Part shown: in pieces, positions 1-5,815 of the stretch | Layout of the letters: each line of letters opens with the position of its first letter | How positions within the stretch are numbered: the stretch's first letter is position 1 | From: an uncultured Hungatella sp. | GTDB lineage: Bacteria; Bacillota; Clostridia; Lachnospirales; Lachnospiraceae | Direction: 5' to 3' | Length of the DNA stretch: 20,615 bases | Assembly: GCA_910588505.1 (NCBI GenBank) | Contig: CAJUPQ010000065.1 | Span: 1-20,615, forward strand | The notes under the pieces: model-generated | What the model was told of the DNA's origin: nothing | The model's database searches: none | Seen by the model: the letters and a program-made list of their open reading frames with translations, nothing else | Position numbers and translations under genes: made by a program

Positions 1-1
1 A

Positions 2-94
2 TATCCAATCCCGAAAAAAACACATTCCGGCACGCGGCGGGAAAAGCAGGAGATCCTTACCAATCTGTTCCATGCCCTGACGGAATCATGTTAG
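2..94 (+). pseudogene. C-terminal tail of an IS66-type TnpA (OrfA), cut by window edge
   Basis: An open frame runs from the window edge to a TAG at 92-94 and reads as a charged 30-residue tail ending RREKQEILTNLFHALTESC. Its stop overlaps the ATG at 88 that opens an IS66 TnpB-like reading frame. That close tnpA/tnpB overlap is typical of IS66 elements, so I infer this is the end of the small tnpA protein. The tail itself has no diagnostic motif. The call rests on position, and the rest of the gene lies outside the window. Confidence 0.45.
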
Positions 95-251
95 GGGAAC
101 TCTCCGGGGTGTCAAAGCTCTATCTGATCTGCGGCCGCGCAACGCGTCTGAAGTCCGCACCCTTTCCCGTCAGGAATACCGCTGGCTTATGGAAGGACTC
201 TCCATTGACCAGCCTGGGGCGCTACGCCCTTCGCAAAAGAAGGACTTCTGA
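88..251 (+). pseudogene. IS66 family TnpB (Orf2) remnant with internal deletion and frameshift
   Basis: Residues 1-17 from ATG 88 (MLGELSGVSKLYLICGR) match the start of IS66 accessory protein TnpB, which normally reads MLxDISxVxKVYLxxGxTDxRKS. From about 138 another frame carries the TnpB C-terminus, LSRQEYRWLMEGLSIDQP, ending at TGA 249-251. The middle of the protein (normally about 110-120 residues in total) is missing and the two ends are in different frames, so the gene is dead. The deletion junction falls at about 132-140. Together with the tail just upstream it marks an old IS66 insertion next to the LysR gene. No tnpC is visible downstream. Confidence 0.7.
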
Positions 252-486
252 TTTTTTTGTGAAAAACAGAGAATTTAAAACTGGTTTTTGTCTGCCCGGG
301 CGGCATGTGGAAAACAGCCTCCCACAAACGTGCGCGTATAGGCCGGGATAATCCACATCCGTTTTTCGAAAGCGGCGGCCCCTGTGCCTCTGCTGTCCCA
401 CAGCCCCGCGTCTCCCTCCATGGCCGTCCAGGATAGCGGCTGACATATTTGATGATGGATGTTGGATCACAGAGATTGGGCTTGAA
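252..486. other. Spacer without recognisable gene
   Basis: No open frame here has protein-like composition or a usable ribosome binding site. The stretch lies between the dead IS66 fragment and the 3' end of the leftward LysR gene. It may contain the far part of the IS remnant. I saw no convincing terminator for the LysR gene; the only dyads are short (for example GCTGT-CCC-ACAGC near 392-404) and lack a T-run. Confidence 0.4.
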
Positions 487-1374
487 TTATTCAAGGGTAT
501 CCAGTTCTTCCCGCAACTGTTTCAGGAACATATTAGAGGCTCGTGAAAGAACCTGATACTTTTTCCAGATAATGCACAGCTCCGCTTCCAGAGCAGGAAA
601 AAGCGGCTTAAAGCAAAGGTTGCTGTCACCGGTTGTATTGATGAGCCTGTCCAACGCAATGACATATCCAAACCCTTTTTTAACAAACTGTGCCGCGTTG
701 TAGACCAGATCATAGGTGGCGACAATATTCAGCCTGGAAATATCTGCTTTCAGCCAGGAGAGCATTTCGCTGTTAATGGAAGTCTGGTGGGAAATGATCA
801 GGGGTTTATCCCATAAGTCCTCTGCGAAAACAGCTTCTTTTGCCGCCAGCGGACTGTCTTTACGCATTAACACGCCCCAGATATCCTTCATGGGGAGACG
901 GATATGATCATATTTGCTGATATCCATCTGGCCCACCAGAAGACCGAAATCAATCAATCCTTTATCCAGCCTCTCCATCACGTGCTCCGCGTCACCGCTG
1001 TAAATATGGTAATGGATCAAAGGGTGCTTTTTCTGCAGATTTTGGGCTGTCTGCGCCAGAAAGGAAATGCTTTCCGTTTCGCCGCAGCCGATATAGATCT
1101 CTCCATTGATATTTTCACTGGAAGAGGCCAGCTCCGCTTTTGTCTTTTCCATCAGGTCAACCAGCTCTTCCGCGCGCTTGCGAAGCAGCATTCCATCCTC
1201 GGTCAATGTGACTCTTTTACTGCCACGGACAAGCAGCTGTTTTCCCAATTCTTCTTCTAAATCTTTCAACTGTCTGGAAAGAGGGGGCTGGGTCATGCGG
1301 AGAGACTCAGCCGCCTTTGTTATGCTTTCCTCCCTTGCTACTGCCAGAAAATATTGTAACACTCGAATGTCCAA
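487..1374 (-). CDS. LysR family transcriptional regulator
   Basis: A full-length LysR-type regulator of 295 residues. The N-terminal winged helix-turn-helix covers roughly residues 1-60 with the family signature ESITKAAESLRMTQPPLSRQ. It is followed by the linker helix (LVDLMEKTKAELAS) and an effector-binding domain of the periplasmic-binding-protein type. I place the start at TTG 1372-1374 because AAGGAGG lies 8 bases upstream and family members typically begin at DIRVLQYFLAVARE. An in-frame ATG at 1393-1395 would add seven residues, but that extra stretch is the Shine-Dalgarno itself and the ATG has no site of its own. The ligand and targets cannot be read from the sequence. Its neighbours are IS remnants, so no adjacent target gene is obvious. 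A dispersed repeat and a palindrome occupy its upstream region. Confidence 0.9.
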   Translation of the reverse strand: MDIRVLQYFLAVAREESITKAAESLRMTQPPLSRQLKDLEEELGKQLLVRGSKRVTLTEDGMLLRKRAEELVDLMEKTKAELASSSENINGEIYIGCGETESISFLAQTAQNLQKKHPLIHYHIYSGDAEHVMERLDKGLIDFGLLVGQMDISKYDHIRLPMKDIWGVLMRKDSPLAAKEAVFAEDLWDKPLIISHQTSINSEMLSWLKADISRLNIVATYDLVYNAAQFVKKGFGYVIALDRLINTTGDSNLCFKPLFPALEAELCIIWKKYQVLSRASNMFLKQLREELDTLE

Positions 1375-1400
1375 ATGAAGACCCTCCTTTGCCATATGAT

Positions 1401-1462
1401 GTACTCTCGGAATCTCTCCTGCACCTGCCTTTGTGGCTGATTTTCCGTCATATGCACATGGT
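1401..1462 (+). repeat. Dispersed intergenic repeat, copy A
   Basis: This stretch matches 17060-17160 in the same orientation: CCTGCCTTT, then a GGC(T)GATT unit, then TTTTCCGTCATATGC. The preceding 30 bases match at about 23 positions. Copy A holds one 8-bp GGC-type unit where copy B holds six. It sits just upstream of the LysR gene, in its presumed leader. It looks like a non-coding repeat family of the genome. Confidence 0.6.
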
Positions 1463-1474
1463 TAATTGAAAAGT

Positions 1475-1501
1475 TAAACGCAGCATCCGATGTTGCGTTT
1501 A
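1475..1501. repeat. 27-bp palindrome
   Basis: The arms TAAACGCA and TGCGTTTA flank GCATCCGATGT, giving a near-perfect dyad with one G-T position close to the centre. It could be a regulator operator for the leftward LysR gene, or a hairpin in a leftward transcript, where it would be followed by TTTAACTTTT on that strand. It also borders the IS30-type remnant. Its function is not known. Confidence 0.4.
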
Positions 1502-1522
1502 CAATTACAGATCCAGTGCCGT

Positions 1523-1780
1523 GTATTCTACTGTGACCCGATGAACAGCAACCAGAAGAGCCATTGTGAGCGCAATCATGAATTCATCCGGTATGTGCTC
1601 CCCAAAGGGGAAGCAAAAGATGAGTATACAGAGGAAGAGATCGAGAGGCTGATGAATCATATTGGTTCGTATCCACGAAAAAAATGGAACGGACAGAACT
1701 TCGAAAAAGCGGGGTGCGTTAAGAACTTCAAAAAAGAAGAAGATGCAGTCCGCCCCTTGTGCTGCCATTCTTTAAGGTGA
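1523..1780 (+). pseudogene. IS30 family transposase C-terminal remnant
   Basis: The frame reads YCDPMNSNQKSHCERNHEFI, then RYVLPKG, then a weak EEIERLMNHIGSYPRKK stretch. This is the IS30 catalytic-domain tail: CERNHEFIR carries the last glutamate of the DDE triad, and IPKG and HINSYxRKxL follow it. After about 1710 the similarity fades to a short tail ending SLR before the TGA at 1778-1780. The whole N-terminal helix-turn-helix and the first two acidic residues are absent, and there is no start with a ribosome binding site. It is a decayed insertion sequence end, not an expressed gene. Confidence 0.65.
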
Positions 1781-1957
1781 TTTTACTGTGGGAGAGGAAA
1801 AAAAGCAAGAAAAAGAGGCCATTTCCTTGAAAAAAAGATAATACGGGTGTACGATGTGGGGAGGGTGAAGATTGAATTGAAGTGAATATGCAGAAGGAGC
1901 CATAAGAGCGTAAATGTCCTGGAAGAGAAAATACGGTATAAAGAGGAGGCTTATGTT

Positions 1958-2803
1958 ATGACAGATCATAGATTGACAGAGGAGAGAATCGCTGCTTTCA
2001 GACGATTTCTTGGGGAACAGGAGAAGGCCAGGGACACCATCGAAAAATATCTGGGAACTGTACGGGACTTTGTCCTGTGGACAAAGGGAAGTCAGATAGC
2101 AAAAGAAACCGTCTCCCAGTGGAAAGCCGCCTTACTGGACAAAGGCTATGCCCCGGCCACGGTGAACGGGAAATTGGCGGCTCTCAACGGCCTGTTTTCC
2201 TTTTTGGGGTGGGATGACTGCCGGACGGCCTTTTTGAAGCTTCAAAAGCGGGTGTTCCGGGACGATTCTTTAGATTTGACCCAGAAGGAATACCAGCGTC
2301 TTTTGGGAGCCGCCGGATGCCTGCGTCTGGAATGGATGGCTCTTTTGATGGAGACGATCTGCGCCACCGGAATCCGGGTGTCCGAGGTGAAGTACATCAC
2401 GGCGGAGGCGGCAGCCGCAGGCCGTACGGACGTGTATCTTAAGGGCAAGATTCGGACGATTCTTCTGCCGAGAAAGCTGAGCCGGAAGCTGATGAACTAC
2501 GCGAAAAAGAAAAAAATCACCTCCGGCCCGATCTTTCGGGACGAAGATGGAAAAAGCTTGTCGCGGTATAAAATATGGAGGCTTATGAAGAAGGTCTCCG
2601 GCAAGGCCAAGGTGGCGTCAACCAAAGTATTCCCCCATAACCTGCGCCATCTGTTTGCCGCTACCTTTTACCGGGTCACAGGGGACATCGTGAAGCTGGC
2701 TGATGTGCTGGGACACAGCAGCGTGGAGACCACCCGCATCTATCTGATGACCACCGGGGCGGAGCATATGGAGAAGTTGGAACAGCTGGGGCTGGTCAGT
2801 TAG
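1958..2803 (+). CDS. Tyrosine recombinase (Xer/integrase type), probable DNA invertase of the adjacent promoter cassette
   Basis: This 281-residue protein has an N-terminal SAM-like core-binding domain (about residues 5-90) and a catalytic domain (about 105-280). All expected active-site residues are visible: R140 in ATGIRVSE, K164 in the LKGKIR beta-hairpin, H227 and R230 in HNLRH, H253 in LGHSSVETTR, and the nucleophile Y262. The ATG at 1958 has GAGGAGG 8 bases upstream. Its size fits small Xer-like recombinases, not phage integrases with an arm-binding domain. Six bases after its stop lies the first of two inverted 18-bp sites that flank a promoter, so I infer that it inverts that segment and switches the EPS operon. 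Chromosome dimer resolution is less likely given this context. No promoter of its own was clear. The 177 bases before it (1781-1957) hold nothing else that I recognise. Confidence 0.93.
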   Translation: MTDHRLTEERIAAFRRFLGEQEKARDTIEKYLGTVRDFVLWTKGSQIAKETVSQWKAALLDKGYAPATVNGKLAALNGLFSFLGWDDCRTAFLKLQKRVFRDDSLDLTQKEYQRLLGAAGCLRLEWMALLMETICATGIRVSEVKYITAEAAAAGRTDVYLKGKIRTILLPRKLSRKLMNYAKKKKITSGPIFRDEDGKSLSRYKIWRLMKKVSGKAKVASTKVFPHNLRHLFAATFYRVTGDIVKLADVLGHSSVETTRIYLMTTGAEHMEKLEQLGLVS

Positions 2804-2808
2804 ACGTT

Positions 2809-2826
2809 ACAGAATTTATATTCTGT
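2809..2826 (+). repeat. Left inversion site (inverted repeat L)
   Basis: The site is ACAGAAT-TTAT-ATTCTGT: two perfectly symmetric 7-bp arms around an asymmetric 4-bp centre, the architecture of a tyrosine-recombinase core site. It matches the right site in inverted orientation at 17 of 18 bases. The centre TTAT reads ATAA in the right site, so strand exchange between them would invert the DNA between. It starts 6 bases after the recombinase stop codon. Confidence 0.75.
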
Positions 2827-2862
2827 ATTCAGGCCGGAAAGAAATCCTCCGATTTTTGATTT

Positions 2863-2892
2863 ATTATATCACAAAAGAATTCTTAATTGCAA
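2863..2892 (-). promoter_or_regulatory. Strong sigma-A-type promoter inside the invertible segment
   Basis: On the minus strand the sequence is TTGCAA, an 18-base spacer, then TATAAT preceded by TGA. That gives a perfect -10 with an extended TG element and a 4/6 match at -35. Predicted transcription starts near 2856 and runs leftward through the left site into the 3' end of the recombinase gene, antisense to it. I found no comparable rightward promoter between 2804 and 3180. Confidence 0.75.
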
Positions 2893-2920
2893 GAGATAAT
2901 TATAAATTAACATGCAAACG

Positions 2921-2951
2921 AAAGATCACAGCACTGTTTTTTGTGATCTTT
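2921..2951. repeat. Perfect 10-bp hairpin in the invertible segment
   Basis: AAAGATCACA (2921-2930) pairs perfectly with TGTGATCTTT (2942-2951) across an 11-base loop. On the plus strand it is followed by a T-rich stretch (TTATTTT). The stem is poor in G+C, so it would be a weak terminator. An operator for a dimeric regulator is the alternative. Confidence 0.5.
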
Positions 2952-2969
2952 TATTTTCGTGTTTTTATC

Positions 2970-2998
2970 CGTCTGTCTGTCCATGACAGGCGTTTTTT
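2970..2998 (+). terminator. Rightward intrinsic terminator within the invertible segment
   Basis: CGTCTGTC (2970-2977) pairs with GACAGGCG (2985-2992), 8 pairs with one G-U, around a 7-base loop. Six T residues follow (2993-2998). In the given orientation it would stop read-through from the recombinase gene into the EPS operon. After inversion it would face left. Confidence 0.7.
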
Positions 2999-3047
2999 CA
3001 TGTTTGCTTTGCAAACCCCTGGCCGGGATTTTATCAGGGACGTTTTC

Positions 3048-3083
3048 GCCGCCCTCACAGAATATAAATTCCGTGAAGGCGGC
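3048..3083 (+). promoter_or_regulatory. Long imperfect hairpin centred on the right inversion site
   Basis: The arms 3048-3063 and 3068-3083 (outer GCCGCC/GGCGGC, inner GAAT/ATTC) pair at 14 of 16 positions around ATAA. The right-hand arm lies outside the invertible segment and the left-hand arm's outer part lies inside. The full stem therefore exists only in the present orientation; inversion replaces the GCC-rich half with an unrelated sequence. It could act as an orientation-dependent RNA structure in the operon leader, or simply be an extended recombinase binding site. Confidence 0.5.
3057..3074 (-). repeat. Right inversion site (inverted repeat R)
   Basis: On the minus strand it reads ACGGAAT-TTAT-ATTCTGT, identical to the left site except at one arm base (G for A). 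On the plus strand its centre is ATAA. It lies about 105 bases before the first EPS gene. Confidence 0.75.
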
Positions 3084-3179
3084 AAAGATCATAAAAGACG
3101 CAAAACAACGGTGTCAGGGCTTAAAAACCTCAGGAAGACAGAAAAAACGATTGAACGACAACCGGAATATGGCAGGGGG

Positions 3180-4217
3180 ATGAAGAGAGTGTACCACAGA
3201 CAAAAGCTGCGGTCATTGGTCATTGTGACCGTAAGAACTATGGCAGCCGCGGTAACGGACAAGGCGAAAAGCATGGGTTTTAAGAGCCGGTATCTGGTGC
3301 GGCTGGTTCTCATGGACGAGGGTGTGACCCAGACTGTGGAAGGAGCGGAAAACGACGTTAAAATCGCGGCCTCCGGTGATGAGGTGATGGAATACATATG
3401 CCGGGAATGGGTGGACGAGGTTCTGATCGCGTTGCCTGACGGGTCCCTTTTTCCCAATGCCTTTTACCGGTGTCTCATAGAGATGGGCGTTATTGTCCAT
3501 GTGTGGGCTTTTCAGGAGGAAATGCCAAAAGACAGGCGGCGGAAAAAAACCGGAAGGGGCTGCACCATCGTAAGCAGCGTTGTTTACAGAAGGTCTTTCA
3601 GGCAGATGGCCTGCAAGCGGATGCTGGACCTTGCGGGGGGAGCGGCGGGATGCCTTTTGACGGCGGTTTTCACGGTATTGATCGGGCCGGTTATTTTCCT
3701 GTCTTCTCCGGGACCTATTTTTTTTGCGCAGACGAGGGTGGGAAAAAATGGAAAACCCTTTCGGATGTATAAATTCCGCAGCATGTATCCCGACGCGGAG
3801 AAGCAAAAGCGGGAGCTGCTGGAGAAAAACCAGATAACCGGCGGAATGATGTTTAAGATGGACGACGACCCCAGGATCATCGGAGGAGGAAGGGGGATCG
3901 GAGGGTTCATCAGAAGGTATTCCATTGACGAGTTTCCTCAGTTCTGGAACGTGCTAAAGGGGGATATGAGCCTGGTGGGAAGCCGGCCGCCTACGGTAGA
4001 CGAGTGGATGAAGTATGAGGGGCGTCATCGGACGCGGCTGGCGGACAAACCGGGGATCACGGGCCTGTGGCAGATAAGCGGCAGAAGCAAGATCAAGGAT
4101 TTCGAGGAAGTGGTGCGGCTGGATAAAGAATACATAGAAAACTGGAGCGTGAAGGAGGATATCAAAATCCTTTTCAAGACCGTGAAGGTGGTGCTTAAGA
4201 AAGACGGGGCATGGTAG
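3180..4217 (+). CDS. Phosphoglycosyl transferase (polyprenyl-phosphate sugar-1-P transferase) priming EPS synthesis, N-terminally short
   Basis: The protein should transfer a sugar-1-phosphate from a UDP-sugar to undecaprenyl phosphate at the inner membrane face, the first step of repeat-unit assembly. The C-terminal bacterial sugar transferase domain is clear: a hydrophobic re-entrant segment (LAGGAAGCLLTAVFTVLIG), FAQTRVGKNGKPF, KFRSM at about residue 198, the catalytic D250-E251 in DEFPQFWNVLKGDMSLVGSRP and PGITGLWQISGR. Residues 8-115 resemble the CoA-binding-like domain of larger family members. The four N-terminal membrane helices usual in the 450-500-residue form are absent. The frame is open back to 2856, but that stretch is the invertible segment and reads like no family member. 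I use ATG 3180; GTG 3189 has better spacing from the AGGGGG at 3174. It is the first gene of the EPS operon. Confidence 0.88.
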   Translation: MKRVYHRQKLRSLVIVTVRTMAAAVTDKAKSMGFKSRYLVRLVLMDEGVTQTVEGAENDVKIAASGDEVMEYICREWVDEVLIALPDGSLFPNAFYRCLIEMGVIVHVWAFQEEMPKDRRRKKTGRGCTIVSSVVYRRSFRQMACKRMLDLAGGAAGCLLTAVFTVLIGPVIFLSSPGPIFFAQTRVGKNGKPFRMYKFRSMYPDAEKQKRELLEKNQITGGMMFKMDDDPRIIGGGRGIGGFIRRYSIDEFPQFWNVLKGDMSLVGSRPPTVDEWMKYEGRHRTRLADKPGITGLWQISGRSKIKDFEEVVRLDKEYIENWSVKEDIKILFKTVKVVLKKDGAW

Positions 4218-4238
4218 GCGGGCCGTCAAACGCTGTGT

Positions 4239-5815
4239 AAGGAGATGGTTTCATGAAAAAATGGATTTCGTATGGCGGAAATCTGGCAGTTCTGGCAGGC
4301 GCGGTAGTGTTGACCATATCGGCCCCTGACGGGCTTTCTAAGATGATCGTTGGGGTTATGGCGGCAGTGATCTTCGCGGGCCAGATGTTTGGCGTGATGC
4401 CGCTGATACAATACAGCATGGGTTTTGAGCATGCCATAAGGGAGATTTCCAAAGCCCAGAAAACGCAGCCGTCTATGCCATGGCTGTTTATCTCCCAGAC
4501 AGCCTCCTTTTTCGGGCAGAAGGAGCTGGATCAGCTGTTTCACGAATACAAGAAAAAAGCGGAGCAGGAACGGAAAAGCGGAATGATCGTAGGAGGGATC
4601 GACGAGACGTTTAATGAGGAGGAGCTGTCCTTGAGAAGCTGGCAGGGGGTGGTGGTTCAGATACCCGGCACCCTGACCGGACTGGGGCTGTTAGGCACGT
4701 TTATCGGCCTGATCGCAGGCATGGGAAGCGTGGAGGTCAGCTCCGTTGACGCCGCGCTGGCCAGCATACAGATGCTGATTCACGGTATTAAGCTGGCGTT
4801 TTACACCTCTATTTCCGGCGTGATCCTTTCCATTGTGTTTAATATCATGTACAAGATGATCTGGAATATTATGGTCCGGGATTTGGGGGTGTTTACGGTC
4901 CGGTTCCAGAGAAGCGTGATCCCTTCCGTGGCGGTGCAGACCCGGTTTTCGCAGAAAAAGGAGATGCAGCAGATTCAGGAGCGTCTAAACCGCCTGCCCC
5001 AGGGAGGAAACTTTTCTCTGTCCAACGGCGACACAGACGCGGTAAGCAGCGTGGGAAACGAGTCGGTTTTAATGCCCCAGGTTTTAAACGGCCTGCAGAA
5101 TCAGGAGTTTGTGTTCTACCTGCAGCCCCGCTACGATCTGAACACCCAAAAGATCATCGGCGCAGAGGCGCTGGTGCGCTGGAAGCACGGGAAGCTGGGC
5201 ATGGTGGCGCCGTCGGTGTTCATCCCTCTGTTGGAAAAAAACGGATATATTACAAAGCTGGATCAATATATCTGGAACAAGATCTGCGAGAAGATAAGGG
5301 AATGGATCGATGGAGGCATTCGTCCGGTTCCCGTTACCATTAATCTTTCCAAGACGGATATTCTGGCGCTGAACATTTCGGAAGTGTTTTTTGAGCTGAT
5401 GCAGAAATACAGGATTCCGCCCAGATACATTGAATTTGATATTGCCCAGAACGCTTATCTGGAAGCCTGCGGCGTTACCCTGGAATTTGAAAAGCAGGCT
5501 CGGCAAAAAGGGTTCCGGGTGGTGGTGGACGGGTTTAAAGGCGATTTTTTCGGGCTGCGCTCAAGCGAAATGCCCATCTGCGCCGACGCCTACAAGCTGG
5601 ATTTACGGTTCTGCAGGGATAATAAGGCAATCGGCTCCATCGTCCAACAGGCCAGGACCATGCAGATATCCATAATGGCGGCCGGGATTGAAAATATGGA
5701 ACAGATGTCCATTCTCCGCAAAAACGGGATCACAGAGGGGCAGGGGTATTACCTTTCCAAAACGGTTTCCATAGAAGAATTTGAGACGCTGATGGATTGG
5801 AGGCAAAAGTCATGA
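4239..5815 (+). CDS. MotA/TolQ/ExbB-like proton channel protein fused to a degenerate EAL domain
   Basis: The coding part starts at ATG 4253; AAGGAG at 4239-4244 is its Shine-Dalgarno. The 520-residue product has hydrophobic segments at about 8-24, 28-53, 132-157 and 178-204. The third carries the channel-family signature PGTLTGLGLLGTFIGLIAGM, with a cytoplasmic block between helices 2 and 3, as in MotA. Residues 275-515 form an EAL phosphodiesterase fold: EALVRW (E295), INLS (N354), YKLD (K438) and QGYY (Q487) are kept. The second metal-site glutamate is Q389, the DDFG motif reads DGFK (D416-G417) and the AEGVE glutamate is A467. I infer a c-di-GMP-binding, probably non-hydrolysing, sensor on a stator channel. 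Its stop overlaps the start of the MotB-like partner (ATGA). I know of no characterised homologue. Confidence 0.85.

Larger units (their letters stand above)
2827..3056. other. Putative invertible promoter segment (230 bp between sites), shown in operon-OFF orientation
   Basis: The segment is AT-rich, non-coding and bounded by the inverted 18-bp sites. In the orientation given it holds a strong leftward promoter (2863-2892), a small dyad (2921-2951) and a rightward intrinsic terminator (2970-2998). Positions map to 5883 minus x on inversion. The promoter -10 would then lie at 3015-3020 facing right, with transcription starting near 3027, about 150 bases before the first EPS gene. The terminator would then face left, away from the operon. 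Inversion itself is inferred from layout, not observed. Confidence 0.7.

Noticed and set aside
487..1374. LysR gene as direct regulator of the EPS operon
   Set aside because: It is divergent from and separated from the operon by IS remnants and the recombinase. Nothing in the sequence links them.
2856..3179. Upstream open frame extending the priming transferase by 108 residues
   Set aside because: It reads through the terminator, hairpins and inversion site, has no ribosome binding site at 2856 and resembles no membrane domain of the family. It would also change on inversion.
3075..3179. c-di-GMP riboswitch in the operon leader
   Set aside because: I looked because of the EAL domain, but the conserved GEMM-I cores and helices are not visible; a covariance-model search would settle it.
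3049..3180. JUMPstart/ops or LoaP-type antitermination element
   Set aside because: No ops-like motif was found and no LoaP/NusG paralogue gene is in the window; the hairpin here is better explained by the inversion site.
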